Assembly: GCA_902805845.1 (NCBI GenBank)
Contig: CADCUI010000012.1
Coordinates: 1-50,748 of the forward strand
DNA: 50,748 nt
Source of the DNA: an uncultured Nocardioidaceae bacterium
Lineage (GTDB): Bacteria; Actinomycetota; Actinomycetes; Propionibacteriales; Nocardioidaceae
Direction: 5' to 3'
A model generated the notes under the pieces. That model did no database searches, was not told where the DNA came from, and saw only the letters and a list, made by a program, of their open reading frames with translations. Shown in pieces: positions 1 to 8,876 of this stretch (position 1 is the stretch's first letter; each line of letters begins with the position of its first letter). The position numbers and the translations under genes are program-made.

Positions 1-1
1 T

Positions 2-979
2 CGTTCCGGCGGGGCTGCCTGGGCGGCCTGGCTCGCGCGGCGGCTGGGCCTGGCGGTCCTGACGCTGTGGCTGGTCTCGGTCCTCGTCTTCCTCGCGACC
101 GCCGCTCTCGGCGACCCGGTCCGGGCGATCCTCGGCCGCGACTACGACTCCAACGTCGGCCGCCGCGAGCAGCTCGAGGCCAAGCTCGGCGTCGGTGACT
201 CGATCGTGACGCGCTACTTCGACTGGCTGGGCGGGCTGGTCACCGGTGACTTCGGCACCTCCTTGGCGAACCAGCAGCCGGTCTGGGACCAGGTCTCCGA
301 CAGCGTGGTCAACACGCTCGTGCTGGTGCTGCTGGCGGCGCTGGTGATGATCCCGCTCGCCTTCGGCATCGCGATGATCTCGGCGCACTTCCGACGCCGG
401 CGTCCCGACACCGTCATCCAGACGATCCTCCTCGCCCTGGCGGGTGTCCCCGAGTTCGTGACGGGCATCCTGCTCGTCGCGCTGTTCTCGACCTCGGTGT
501 TCAAGATCTTCCCGGCGGTCACCATCGCCTCACCGGGCGGGAAGCCGTGGGACAGCCCGGAAGGCATGGTGCTCCCGGTAGCGACGTTGGTGGTGGCGGT
601 CACGCCGTACGTGTCCCGCATCGTGCGTGCGACGCTGCTCGAGGTGCTCGACAGCGACTACGTCGAGCTGGCCCGGCTCAAGGGCATCCCCGAGTCGGTG
701 GTCATGCGCAAGCACGCGCTGCTCAACGCGATCGTGCCCGGCATCCAGGTCATCGCGCTGCAGCTGGCGTGGCTGGCCGGGGGCGTGGTTCTCGTCGAGA
801 CGCTGTTCTCCTACCCCGGGGTCGGGCGGCAGCTGGTCGACTCGGTCCGCAACCACGATGTGCCGATGGTGCAGGCGCTGAGCATGATCATCGCCGGGGT
901 CTACATCGTGGTGAACCTGGTCGCCGACGTCCTCTCGATCCTGCTGACCCCCCGAGCGAGGACGGCGATCTCCTCATGA
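2..979 (+). CDS. Peptide/opine-type ABC transporter permease, DppB-like (5' partial)
   Basis: This is the inner-membrane permease of a peptide/opine/nickel-family ABC importer. The frame is open to the window's left edge, so the start codon lies upstream. The visible part reads RSGGAAWAAWLARRLGL, a first membrane helix, then the periplasmic region with FGTSLANQQPVW, as in DppB-type proteins. Several hydrophobic helices follow, and a typical coupling region around ELARLKGIPESVVMRKHALLNA contacts the ATPase. About 325 residues are visible, close to full length for the family. The next permease gene overlaps its stop by four bases (ATGA). The substrate-binding protein normally found with such systems is not in the window and may lie just upstream. 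The downstream genes suggest a quaternary-amine substrate such as carnitine or a derivative; this is inference, since the family alone does not give the ligand. Confidence 0.9.
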   Translation, partial: RSGGAAWAAWLARRLGLAVLTLWLVSVLVFLATAALGDPVRAILGRDYDSNVGRREQLEAKLGVGDSIVTRYFDWLGGLVTGDFGTSLANQQPVWDQVSDSVVNTLVLVLLAALVMIPLAFGIAMISAHFRRRRPDTVIQTILLALAGVPEFVTGILLVALFSTSVFKIFPAVTIASPGGKPWDSPEGMVLPVATLVVAVTPYVSRIVRATLLEVLDSDYVELARLKGIPESVVMRKHALLNAIVPGIQVIALQLAWLAGGVVLVETLFSYPGVGRQLVDSVRNHDVPMVQALSMIIAGVYIVVNLVADVLSILLTPRARTAISS

Positions 980-1821
980 GCACCACCGCGAACGCCCCGA
1001 GCACCCCGTCCTTCGGCGAGAGGGCGATGAAGCAGAAGCGGTTCGTGTTCGGGTTCACCGTCACCCTGCTGGTGATCGCCTTTGCGATCTTCGCGCCGCT
1101 GTTCGCGCCTTACGGCGAGGAGCAGACCGCGGGCCCGCCGTACGCGAAGAACGGTCTCTTCGGCACCGACTACGTCGGCCAGGACGTGCTGAGCCGGTTG
1201 ATGCACGGCGGTCAGGGAGTCCTGCTGATCTCGGTGCTCGCCACGCTGCTCGGCATGGTGCTCGGCATCCTCATCGGCGTCGTCGCGGCGTACGGCGGCG
1301 GCTGGCTGGACGAGGTGATGATGCGGCTGAACGACGTCCTGCTCGCGTTCCCGCAGATCCTGCTGGCACTGGTCGTGCTCACCGCCCTGAGCAACCCCGC
1401 TGCGTGGGTCATCGTGGTGCTGATCGGCGCCTCGCACGCACCGCGTGTCGCGCGCGTGTCGCGCGGTGTGGCGCTCGGGATCGTCTCGCGCGACTTCGTG
1501 GTCGCCGCGGAGGCGCTCGGCGAGAAGCGGTCCCGCGTGATCGTGGCCGAGGTGCTGCCGAACATGATCGGACCGCTGCTGGCCGAGGCCGGCCTGCGGC
1601 TCACCTACTCCATCGGCGTGGTCGCCGCGCTCGGCTTCCTCGGCTTCGCGGCCGACCCTGGCGCCGCCAACTGGGGCCAGATGATGAACGAGAACCGGCT
1701 CGGCCTCGCCACCCAGCCCTGGGCCGTGCTGGCGCCGGTGCTGATGATCGCCATCTTCACCATCGCCACGAACCTGATGGCCGATGGCCTCGCCCAGCTC
1801 AGCCAGAGGGGTGACAGCTGA
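976..1821 (+). CDS. Peptide/opine-type ABC transporter permease, DppC-like
   Basis: This is the second permease of the importer, 281 residues. The ATG at 976 overlaps the previous stop, which fixes the start better than upstream in-frame codons lying inside the first permease. The N-terminus has a cytoplasmic leader, a first helix (VFGFTVTLLVIAFAIFAPLF) and the LFGTDYVGQDVLSRLMHG element typical of DppC/OppC proteins. The ABC-contacting EAA loop is visible as EALGEKRSRVIVAEVLPN. The C-terminal motif with FLGFAADPGAANWGQMM is characteristic of this subfamily. The stop shares one base with the ATPase start at 1821, indicating translational coupling. It should pair with the upstream permease as the membrane channel. 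Confidence 0.92.
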   Translation: MSTTANAPSTPSFGERAMKQKRFVFGFTVTLLVIAFAIFAPLFAPYGEEQTAGPPYAKNGLFGTDYVGQDVLSRLMHGGQGVLLISVLATLLGMVLGILIGVVAAYGGGWLDEVMMRLNDVLLAFPQILLALVVLTALSNPAAWVIVVLIGASHAPRVARVSRGVALGIVSRDFVVAAEALGEKRSRVIVAEVLPNMIGPLLAEAGLRLTYSIGVVAALGFLGFAADPGAANWGQMMNENRLGLATQPWAVLAPVLMIAIFTIATNLMADGLAQLSQRGDS

Positions 1822-3626
1822 TGACCGCGACCACGAGGGACGTCCAGCAGACGCCCACCCCGTCCGGGGGGCTCGTCATCGAGGACCTCGGCGTCACGCT
1901 GACCGGTCGGCCGGTCGACGTCGTCGACGACATCGACCTGGTGCTGCGGCCCGGTGAGGTCGTCGGCCTGGTCGGCGAGTCCGGCTCCGGCAAGACCACG
2001 GTCGGCACCTCCCTGCTCGCGTACTCGCGGGCGGGCGCGCTGATCTCCTCGGGCAAGGTCCTGCTCGAGGGCCGCGATGTGCTGAAGCTCCCCTGGAGGG
2101 AGGTCCGGCAGCTCCGGGGCGAGGAGATCGCCTACGTGCCACAGGACCCCGCCTCGGCGCTCAACCCGAGCATCCGGATCGGCAAGCAGCTCGTCGAGCT
2201 GCAGGAGCTGCGGGGCATCGGGACCGCGGAGTCGCGGCTGCAGGCCGCGCGAGAAGGGCTGACCGAGGTCGGCCTGCCCAACGACACCGAGTTCCTCCGA
2301 CGCTACGCCCACCAGCTCTCCGGTGGTCAGGTGCAGCGCGTCGCGCTCGCGATGTCGTTCCTGCCCAAGCCCAAGGTGCTCGTGCTCGACGAGCCGACCA
2401 CCGGCCTGGACGTGACCACCCAGAAGATGGTGCTCGACACCATGGCGCAGCTGTGCCGCGACCACGGCGTCAGCGCGCTCTACGTCACCCACGACCTCGC
2501 CGTCGTCGCCAACATCGCCGACCGCGTGGCCGTGATGTACGCCGGGCAGATCGCGGAGCTCGGCCCCAAGGACACGATCTTCGCCAACCCCTCGCACCCC
2601 TACACCCGCGCATTGCTGGACTCGATCCCGCACCTGAGCCAGGCACGCGACGTCAAGGGCATCCCCGGCCGGACGCCGGCGCCCGGCATGCGGCCGGGAG
2701 GCTGCCGCTTCAACGACCGCTGCGCCCACGCGATCGACGAGTGCCGACAGCAGGTCCCCCCGCTGATCACGGTGGCCCCCGACCACGAGGTCCGGTGCAT
2801 CCGCGTCGACGAGATCGGGACCTGGGACATCCAGCGGGGCACCATCCCCGACGCCGACCCCGACCGGAAGCGCGACATCATCCTCTCCGTCGAGGGGCTC
2901 GACATCTTCTACGGCCGGAAGCAGATCGTCCACGACGTGACCTTCGACCTCGCGAAGGGCGAGGTGGTGGCCCTGGTCGGGGAGTCCGGCAGCGGCAAGA
3001 CCACCATCTCCCGCTCGGTGGGCGGCCTGCACAAGGACTGGACCGGCACGGTCGCGTTCGAGGGCCGGGAGCTGGCCAACAGCGCCCGCAAGCGGAGCGC
3101 TGAGGACCGCCGCCGCATCCAGTACATCTTCCAGAACCCCTACCTGTCGCTGAACCCGCGCCTGACGATCGAGCAGATCATCAAGCGACCCATGGAGCTG
3201 TTCGGCATCGCCAAGGGCAAGCAGGCCACCGACCGGGTCCTCGAGCTCATGGAGCAGGTGGCCCTCGGGTCCGCGATGCTGCGCTACCAGGCCAGCCGGC
3301 TCTCCGGCGGCGAGCGGCAACGCGTGGCGATCGCCCGGGCGCTGGCCGCCGAGCCCGATGTCATGATCTGCGACGAGATCACCTCGGCACTCGACGTGTC
3401 CGTGCAGGGCTCGATCGTCGCGCTCCTCGAGGGACTGCGGAAGCAGCGCGGCATCAGCATGATCTTCGTGACTCACAATCTCGCGCTGGTCCGCTCCATC
3501 GCGGCGCGCGTGCAGATCCTGCAGGAGGGGCGCGTCGTCGAGGCCGGCTCGGTCGTCGAGGTGATGGAAAGGCCCCGGGAGGAGTACACCCGCAAGCTGC
3601 TCTCCGACAGCCCGCGGATCGCCTGA
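1821..3626 (+). CDS. Fused double ATPase of a peptide/opine-type ABC transporter (DppD-DppF fusion)
   Basis: This 601-residue protein carries both nucleotide-binding domains of the importer in one chain. Walker A motifs GESGSGKT occur at residues 52-59 and 387-394. Signature motifs are LSGGQVQRV in the first half and LSGGERQRV in the second. Walker B segments are VLVLDEPTTGLD and VMICDEITSALD; the second has Ile where Pro is usual after the catalytic Glu, a common variant. Between the halves lies the oligopeptide-transporter C-terminal extension with its cysteine-containing stretch (GGCRFNDRCAHAIDEC). Fused DppD-DppF proteins are common in actinobacteria. It overlaps the permease gene by one base, and the next gene starts seven bases after its stop, so it belongs to the same operon. 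ATP hydrolysis here should power uptake of the operon's substrate. Confidence 0.94.
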   Translation: MTATTRDVQQTPTPSGGLVIEDLGVTLTGRPVDVVDDIDLVLRPGEVVGLVGESGSGKTTVGTSLLAYSRAGALISSGKVLLEGRDVLKLPWREVRQLRGEEIAYVPQDPASALNPSIRIGKQLVELQELRGIGTAESRLQAAREGLTEVGLPNDTEFLRRYAHQLSGGQVQRVALAMSFLPKPKVLVLDEPTTGLDVTTQKMVLDTMAQLCRDHGVSALYVTHDLAVVANIADRVAVMYAGQIAELGPKDTIFANPSHPYTRALLDSIPHLSQARDVKGIPGRTPAPGMRPGGCRFNDRCAHAIDECRQQVPPLITVAPDHEVRCIRVDEIGTWDIQRGTIPDADPDRKRDIILSVEGLDIFYGRKQIVHDVTFDLAKGEVVALVGESGSGKTTISRSVGGLHKDWTGTVAFEGRELANSARKRSAEDRRRIQYIFQNPYLSLNPRLTIEQIIKRPMELFGIAKGKQATDRVLELMEQVALGSAMLRYQASRLSGGERQRVAIARALAAEPDVMICDEITSALDVSVQGSIVALLEGLRKQRGISMIFVTHNLALVRSIAARVQILQEGRVVEAGSVVEVMERPREEYTRKLLSDSPRIA

Positions 3627-3633
3627 GCCCTTC

Positions 3634-4779
3634 GTGCCCGCCCGCACCGTGGACTCGCGGCTCGCCGCGTGGCCCTTCACCGACCCCCAGCGCGACCCGT
3701 CGTGGTCCCACGTCGTGGTGCCGGGCGCCGCTGCTGAGGAGCTCGCATCGGCGACGCGCCGACTCCAGGTGGAGATCTCGGGGGCCGGCCGGTCACGCGG
3801 TCTCGACGCGTGGGTGGCAGAGACGTGGTCAACCTCGCTGCTGGTGCTCGAGGGCGGCAACCTCACCCACGAGTGGTACGCCGACGGGCTGGGCCCCGGC
3901 ACCCTGTTCCTGGGGGCGTCGATGTCCAAGTCGGTGCTGGCACACCTGGTCGGGCGCGCATGCCGGGACGGTGTCCTGGCGCTGACCGACCTGGTGACCG
4001 ACCACGTGCCCGACCTGCGCGGCTCCGGCTACGACGGCACGAGCGTGCTCGACGTCCTGACCATGACGAGCGGGGTCGACTGGGTGGAGGACCACCGGGA
4101 CCCCGACAGCCTCGCCTCGCGGCTGCTCCGCTGCTTCGCCGAGGGGACCGACTCGCGGGGGCTGCTGGCCCAGGTCCGTCCCGGTGTCGCGCGGGGGACG
4201 CAGTTCAGCTACTGCACCGCCGACTCCCAGGTCCTCGACTGGGTCCGCGAGCACGCGACAGGTAGCGCCTACCCCGATGAGGTCGCCCGTCTGTGGCGCG
4301 ACCTGGGCTGCACCAGCGACGCGGCGGTCGCCATCGACGGCGCCGGCGTCGCCCTGGCGGGAGGGGGGCTGGCGGCGACCGCCCGCGACTGGGCGCGCGT
4401 GGCCCTCCTGGCGGTCGACGGATGCAGCGAGGACGGTGAGCGGCTGCTGGAGGGCGAGTGGGTGGAGGCCGCAGCCCGCCCGGCGTACCCCTTCCTCGCC
4501 GTGGGGCGGCTACCGAGCAGCATCACCACCCATGCCGGCTTCGGCTACCACTGGTGGCCGATGGACGACGCCGGAGGGCGGGTGACCGCCGACGGCAGCC
4601 GCGGCCAGCTCGCGTGCGCCGACCGGCGTACCGGCGTCGTCGTGGTCAAGACGTCGCAATGGCCCTACGACGAAGTCCTCGTCGACCGCCAGGCCCGCGA
4701 CCTCAGCTACCTTGGCCTGCACGCGCTGCTCGACGCAGCGGTCCCGCCGTCCCCGAGAACGAAGGAGTCCGCACCGTGA
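3634..4779 (+). CDS. Serine hydrolase of the beta-lactamase/6-aminohexanoate-dimer hydrolase type
   Basis: This 381-residue protein of the class C beta-lactamase fold has a nucleophile motif S96-M-S-K99 in [14 protein letters not shown] later [11 protein letters not shown] segment supplies the tyrosine, with Cys where a penicillin-binding protein has Ser. This SxxK plus YC combination is typical of amide and ester hydrolases such as 6-aminohexanoate-dimer hydrolase rather than true beta-lactamases. No signal peptide is visible, so it should act in the cytoplasm after import. It sits between the ABC importer and the carnitine genes, with a 7-bp gap before it and a 4-bp overlap with the next gene. 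A plausible role is to release a quaternary-amine acid from an imported ester or amide, for example an acylcarnitine. That substrate is inference from context only. Confidence 0.82.
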   Translation: MPARTVDSRLAAWPFTDPQRDPSWSHVVVPGAAAEELASATRRLQVEISGAGRSRGLDAWVAETWSTSLLVLEGGNLTHEWYADGLGPGTLFLGASMSKSVLAHLVGRACRDGVLALTDLVTDHVPDLRGSGYDGTSVLDVLTMTSGVDWVEDHRDPDSLASRLLRCFAEGTDSRGLLAQVRPGVARGTQFSYCTADSQVLDWVREHATGSAYPDEVARLWRDLGCTSDAAVAIDGAGVALAGGGLAATARDWARVALLAVDGCSEDGERLLEGEWVEAAARPAYPFLAVGRLPSSITTHAGFGYHWWPMDDAGGRVTADGSRGQLACADRRTGVVVVKTSQWPYDEVLVDRQARDLSYLGLHALLDAAVPPSPRTKESAP

Positions 4780-5660
4780 ACCGCAACGTCATGATCACCT
4801 GCGCGCTGACCGGTGCCGGGGACACCGTCGGCCGCTCCGAGCACGTGCCGGTCACCCCCGAGCAGATCGCCGAGTCCGGCATCGCCGCGGCGCGCGCCGG
4901 TGCGACGGTCGTGCACATCCACGTGCGCGACCCCGAGACGGGAGCCGGCTCGCGGGACGTGGCGCTCTACCGCGAGGTGGTCGAGCGGATCCGGGCCTCC
5001 GACGTCGACGTCATCATCAACACCACCGCGGGGATGGGTGGCGACCTGGTGCTCGATCCCCACGAGCCCACGACGTTCCTCGAGGGCACCGACCTCGTCA
5101 GCGGCGTGGACCGGCTCCCTCACGTCGAGGAGCTGCTGCCCGACATCTGCACCCTGGACTGCGGCAGCCTCAACTTCGGCGAGGGCAGCCAGGTCTACGT
5201 CAGCACCCCCGACATGCTGCGCGAGGGTGCCAAGCGGATCCAGGAGCTCGGTGTCCGGGTGGAGATGGAGATCTTCGACACCGGTCACCTGTGGTTCGCG
5301 AACCAGCTCGTCGCGGAGGGGCTGGTCGACGCGCCGGCGATGTACCAGCTGTGCATGGGCATTCCCTACGGCGCACCGGCCGACCCGCTGCTCCTCGCCG
5401 CCATGGTCCAGCAGCTCCCGGAGGGCGCGGTCTGGGCGTCGTTCGCCCTGGGGTCGATGCAGATGCCGTGGGTGGCCCAGTCGGTGCTGCTCGGCGGCCA
5501 CGTCCGGGTCGGCCTCGAGGACAACCTGTACCTGAGCAAGGGCGTGAAGGCGACGAACGCACAGCTGGTGGAGCGGGCCCGGACGATCGTGGAAGCGATG
5601 GGAGCCAAGGTCGCCACCCCTGACGAGGGCCGCGAGATCCTTGCGCTGAAGGCCGGATGA
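4776..5660 (+). CDS. cdhC: BKACE-family enzyme, probable 3-dehydrocarnitine cleavage enzyme (CdhC-like)
   Basis: Beta-keto acid cleavage enzymes (formerly DUF849) condense a beta-keto acid with acetyl-CoA, giving acetoacetate and a new CoA ester. This one has 294 residues and the family's metal-binding [10 protein letters not shown] motif with H47 and H49. The substrate-loop region is [12 protein letters not shown], and the end of the barrel is [14 protein letters not shown]. The GTG at 4776, preceded by GAAGGAG, overlaps the previous stop. An ATG further in (4791) is also in frame but would trim a strand. In Pseudomonas, the BKACE enzyme beside carnitine dehydrogenase turns 3-dehydrocarnitine into betainyl-CoA plus acetoacetate. 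The neighbouring dehydrogenase, thioesterases and CaiD support the same job here. Family membership is seen; substrate is inferred from neighbours. Confidence 0.9.
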   Translation: MNRNVMITCALTGAGDTVGRSEHVPVTPEQIAESGIAAARAGATVVHIHVRDPETGAGSRDVALYREVVERIRASDVDVIINTTAGMGGDLVLDPHEPTTFLEGTDLVSGVDRLPHVEELLPDICTLDCGSLNFGEGSQVYVSTPDMLREGAKRIQELGVRVEMEIFDTGHLWFANQLVAEGLVDAPAMYQLCMGIPYGAPADPLLLAAMVQQLPEGAVWASFALGSMQMPWVAQSVLLGGHVRVGLEDNLYLSKGVKATNAQLVERARTIVEAMGAKVATPDEGREILALKAG

Positions 5661-6625
5661 GCCGCCCGGCACCGGAGGACGTCCGCACCGTCGTCTGCGT
5701 CGGCACCGGCGTCATCGGCGCCGGGTGGGCCGCGCACTTCCTGAGGGCGGGGTACGACGTCGTCGCCTGGGACCCCGGTCCCGGCGCCGAGGAGCGTCTC
5801 ACCCAGCTCGTCGACACCGCGTGGCCGTCGCTGGAGCGACTGGGGCTCGCGCCGGGGGCGAGCCGGGAGCGGCTGACCTTCGCACCCAGCCTGGCCGCTG
5901 CCGTTGCGCAAGCCGAGTTCGTGCAGGAGTCGTCGCCCGAGGTGCTGCCCGCGAAGAGGGCGCTCCTCGCCGCCATCGACGCGGCGACGCCCGCCGAGGT
6001 GGTCGTCGCCTCGAGCACGTCGGGCTTCGGCATGAGCCAGATGGCCGTCGACTGCGAGAACCCCGGTCGGTTCGTCGTCGGCCATCCCTTCAACCCGCCC
6101 TACCTCATCCCCCTGGTCGAGGTGGTGGGTGGCGTCTCGACCGACCAGGCCGCGGTCGCGTGGGCCCGGGATCTCTACCAGCACACGGGCAAGGAGTGCC
6201 TGGTCATGGACACGGAGGTGCCCGGGTTCGTCGGCAACCGACTGCAGGAGGCGTTGTGGCGCGAGGCGCTGCACATGATCGGCGCGGGCGAGGCCACGGT
6301 GCAGCAGATCGACGACTCGATCGTCCACGGTCCGGGGCTGCGGTGGGCCCTCATGGGTCCGATCCTCACCTTCCACCTCGCCGGTGGGCATGGTGGGATG
6401 GCGCACATGCTCGACCACTTCGGGCCGGCCCTCCTCGAGCCCTGGACGCGACTCCAGGCGCCCGCGCTGACGCCTGAGCTCCGGGACCGGGTCGTCATGG
6501 GTGCGGAGGAGGAGGCGGCGGGCAGCACCGTCGCCGATCTTGCGCGCCGGCGTGACGAGTTCCTGGTCGACCTCCTCAAGCTCCTCGAGAAGCATCGGTC
6601 GGCGGCGCTCGTGGGCGATGGCTGA
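5657..6625 (+). CDS. cdhA: L-carnitine 3-dehydrogenase-like enzyme (3-hydroxyacyl-CoA dehydrogenase family)
   Basis: This 322-residue NAD-dependent dehydrogenase oxidises a beta-hydroxy acid. The Rossmann motif is [15 protein letters not shown] (G16, G18, G21). The catalytic region [12 protein letters not shown] and [18 protein letters not shown] matches the carnitine dehydrogenase branch of the family. The C-terminal helical domain contains [20 protein letters not shown], which is also typical of that branch. Overlap with the upstream BKACE gene is four bases and with the thioesterase is eight, so the three are translationally coupled. The same trio is found in Pseudomonas carnitine catabolism as cdhC, cdhA and cdhB. 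Expected reaction: L-carnitine + NAD+ to 3-dehydrocarnitine. Related 3-hydroxy acid dehydrogenases are possible alternatives, but the neighbours make carnitine the best call. Confidence 0.88.
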   Translation: MSRPAPEDVRTVVCVGTGVIGAGWAAHFLRAGYDVVAWDPGPGAEERLTQLVDTAWPSLERLGLAPGASRERLTFAPSLAAAVAQAEFVQESSPEVLPAKRALLAAIDAATPAEVVVASSTSGFGMSQMAVDCENPGRFVVGHPFNPPYLIPLVEVVGGVSTDQAAVAWARDLYQHTGKECLVMDTEVPGFVGNRLQEALWREALHMIGAGEATVQQIDDSIVHGPGLRWALMGPILTFHLAGGHGGMAHMLDHFGPALLEPWTRLQAPALTPELRDRVVMGAEEEAAGSTVADLARRRDEFLVDLLKLLEKHRSAALVGDG

Positions 6626-7139
6626 AGCAGGCGCGCCCTTCTCGGCCTACCGGACGACGGTGCGGGAGGAGTGGCTGGACTACAACGGGCACATGAACGA
6701 CGCGAGCTACAGCGTGGCGCTCAGCGAGGCCAACGAGGTGCTGCTGGAGACGCTCGGGCTGAGCGCCGGCTACCGCGAGGAGCATCAGTCGTCGATGTTC
6801 ACGGTGGAGACGCACGTCCGCTACCTGGCCGAGTGCTCGCGCGGTCAGTCCCTCACCGCCTCGACGGTCGTGGTCGACGCCGACCCCCGGCGGCTGCGGC
6901 TGCACACCGAGCTGCTCGACGACCAGGGGAGGCCGGTGGCCACAGGGGAGACCCTGTACCTCCACGTGGACATCGGGCTCGGACGGGTGACCGAGTTGCC
7001 CGCCGACCGGCTCCGTGCCGTCGAGGACCTGCGTGCGGCGCACGCGGCCCTTCCCCGGCCGGCGCACCTCGGGCTCGGGGTGGGAGCGCCGCGGCAGCGC
7101 CCGCGAGAGGACACACGTCAGGGGGCGGAGCGTGGCTGA
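6618..7139 (+). CDS. Hotdog-fold thioesterase, betainyl-CoA/carnitinyl-CoA type (first copy)
   Basis: This acyl-CoA thioesterase of the 4HBT/hotdog superfamily has 173 residues. The start ATG at 6618 overlaps the dehydrogenase end by eight bases. The hallmark is EWLDYNGHMNDASYSVALSE, with the active-site Asp and the DYNGHMN signature seen in betainyl-CoA thioesterases. The segment SMFTVETHVRYLAEC forms the following strand. The tail (residues 150-173) is charged and looks disordered. In known carnitine degradation a thioesterase of this kind hydrolyses betainyl-CoA made by the BKACE step. A second homologue follows directly, so the two probably divide the work between betainyl-CoA and another trimethylammonium CoA ester such as L-carnitinyl-CoA. 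Which copy does which cannot be told from sequence. Confidence 0.85.
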   Translation: MAEAGAPFSAYRTTVREEWLDYNGHMNDASYSVALSEANEVLLETLGLSAGYREEHQSSMFTVETHVRYLAECSRGQSLTASTVVVDADPRRLRLHTELLDDQGRPVATGETLYLHVDIGLGRVTELPADRLRAVEDLRAAHAALPRPAHLGLGVGAPRQRPREDTRQGAERG

Positions 7140-7683
7140 TCGGGTGGTGACGCCGTACGAGGGCACCGGGCGCCGGCCGTGGAGGCCCGGCGAGCCGATC
7201 GCCCGGCCTCTGCAGCTGCACGACACGACCGTCGCTCCTGCCTGGGTCGACTACAACGGCCACATGAGCGAGTCCTGCTACCTGCTGGTCTTCGGGGACA
7301 GCGCGGACGCGTTCTTCCGGTTCCTCGGCATCGACGAGGACTACCGGGCGGGCGGCCACTCGCTGTACACCGTCGAGACCCACCTGCACCATCGCCGCGA
7401 GGTCGCGGAGGGCGAGCCGCTGTCGCTGACCCTCCGGGTGCTGGACCACGACGAGAAGCGCATCCACGTCTTCCACGAGATGTTCCACGGCGCCACGGGC
7501 GACCTGCTGGCGACGGCCGAGCAGCTGCTCGTGCACGTGGACTCCCGCGCGGAGCGGTCGGCACCCTTCCCGCCGGAGGTGCACGAGCGGGTCTCGGCCG
7601 TACGACGAGCGCACGAGGACCTTCCGGTCCCCGAGGTCGTCGGCCGGCCCATGGGCATCCGTCGTCGTCCCGTCGGAAGCTGA
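7132..7683 (+). CDS. Hotdog-fold thioesterase, second copy
   Basis: This is the second acyl-CoA thioesterase of the pair, 183 residues from a GTG at 7132 that overlaps the first copy's stop. The preceding GGGGGCGGAG stretch is a good ribosome-binding site. The signature is again present as AWVDYNGHMSESCYLLVFGD, followed by SLYTVETHLHHRREV. An N-terminal extension of about 30 residues precedes the first strand and is missing from the first copy. Outside the DYNGHM motif the two copies differ considerably, so this looks like an old divergence rather than a recent duplication. A plausible job is hydrolysis of L-carnitinyl-CoA (made by the downstream CaiD) so that free carnitine can enter the dehydrogenase step, but the reverse assignment is equally possible. 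Confidence 0.85.
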   Translation: MADRVVTPYEGTGRRPWRPGEPIARPLQLHDTTVAPAWVDYNGHMSESCYLLVFGDSADAFFRFLGIDEDYRAGGHSLYTVETHLHHRREVAEGEPLSLTLRVLDHDEKRIHVFHEMFHGATGDLLATAEQLLVHVDSRAERSAPFPPEVHERVSAVRRAHEDLPVPEVVGRPMGIRRRPVGS

Positions 7684-7714
7684 CGCTCGATCCACCAGCC
7701 TGAGGAGGCCCACC

Positions 7715-8875
7715 GTGCAGTTCGACCTCGACGACGAGCAGCGAGCGATCGTGCAGACCGTCCGGCGATTCGTCGACCAGGAGCTCACTCCACACGAGGA
7801 GGAGGTCGATCGGCTCGACGACGTGCCGGCACCGCTCGTCGAGGCGATCCGCAGCAAGGCGCTGGCGACCGGGCTGTATGCAGCCAACATGCCGGAGAAG
7901 CTCGGTGGTGGCGGGCTCGACGCGGTGGGCATGGCGTTGATGGAGCGGGAGCTCGGCCGCACCAGCTATGCCCTGCAGTGGCTCGTCTCCAGGCCGAGCA
8001 ACGTCCTGCAGGCCTGCGAGGGGGACCAGCGCGACCAGTACCTGCTGCCGACGATCCGTGGTGAGCGGCACGACTGTCTCGCCATGAGCGAGCCGGGCGC
8101 AGGATCGGACGTCCGCGCGATGACCACCAGGGCGGTGCGCGACGGCAGCGACTACCTCATCACCGGGACCAAGCACTTCATCAGCCATGCCGACCTCGCG
8201 GACTTCGTGATCCTGTTCGTGGCCACGGGCACCGACGAGAGCGTCCGCGGCTCCAAGAGCCGGATCACGGGGTTCCTCGTCGACCTCGACAGCCCGGGCG
8301 TGACGGTGCGGCGGGGTTCCTCCGCGGTGTCGCACCGCGGCTACCACCAGTGCGAGCTCTCCTTCGTCGACTGCCGCGTGCCGGCCGCCAACATGCTGGG
8401 CGAGGAGGGAGCGGGCTTCGAGCTCATGGGGGAGTGGCTGGGGGCCAGTCGCCTCACCGTGGCCGCGTGCAGCGTCGGCAGAGGGCAACGGGTCCTGGAG
8501 ATGACCACCGAGTGGGCCGCGCAACGCGTCCAGTTCGGTCAGCCGATCGGCCGCTTCCAAGGGGTCAGCTTCCCGCTGGCGGACATGGCCATCGAGCTCG
8601 AGGCCGCTGAGCTGCTGATGCTCAAGGCCGCCTGGAAGCTCGAGCGCGGCACGATGACCGACAAGGACGCGGCCATCGCCAAGGTCTACGCCAGCGAGGC
8701 CCTGGGACGCATCACCGACACCGCCGTGCAGATCTTCGGAGGGATGGGGCTGATGGACGAGCTGCCCATCGAGCGGTTCTGGAGGGACGCACGTGTGGAG
8801 CGGATCTGGGACGGGACCAGCGAGATCCAGCGGCACATCATCTCGCGGTCGATGCTGCGGCCTCTGGGATCCTGA
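7715..8875 (+). CDS. Acyl-CoA dehydrogenase, probable gamma-butyrobetainyl-CoA dehydrogenase or crotonobetainyl-CoA reductase
   Basis: This FAD-dependent acyl-CoA dehydrogenase has 386 residues, a normal length. The GTG start at 7715 is preceded by GAGGAGG. The FAD/substrate signature is CLAMSEPGAGSDVRAM, and the C-terminal signature is IQIFGG-like (VQIFGGMGLMDELPIERFWRDAR). The position that supplies the catalytic base in many family members (Glu in YEGT) reads Asp366 here, in IWDGTSEIQR. The gene lies between two thioesterases and a CoA ligase plus CaiD. The likely chemistry is therefore at the alpha-beta bond of a four-carbon trimethylammonium CoA ester, interconverting gamma-butyrobetainyl-CoA and crotonobetainyl-CoA. 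Direction is not readable. Its electron partner (ETF) is not encoded in the window. Confidence 0.88.
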   Translation: MQFDLDDEQRAIVQTVRRFVDQELTPHEEEVDRLDDVPAPLVEAIRSKALATGLYAANMPEKLGGGGLDAVGMALMERELGRTSYALQWLVSRPSNVLQACEGDQRDQYLLPTIRGERHDCLAMSEPGAGSDVRAMTTRAVRDGSDYLITGTKHFISHADLADFVILFVATGTDESVRGSKSRITGFLVDLDSPGVTVRRGSSAVSHRGYHQCELSFVDCRVPAANMLGEEGAGFELMGEWLGASRLTVAACSVGRGQRVLEMTTEWAAQRVQFGQPIGRFQGVSFPLADMAIELEAAELLMLKAAWKLERGTMTDKDAAIAKVYASEALGRITDTAVQIFGGMGLMDELPIERFWRDARVERIWDGTSEIQRHIISRSMLRPLGS

Positions 8876-8876
8876 G

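Noticed and set aside
1605-3929. A 774-residue minus-strand frame over the double ATPase
   Set aside because: Overlaps a gene with intact Walker motifs on the other strand and has no domain of its own.
3634-4779. A true beta-lactamase
   Set aside because: No signal peptide, and the SxxK/YC motifs match amide or ester hydrolases; context is catabolic.
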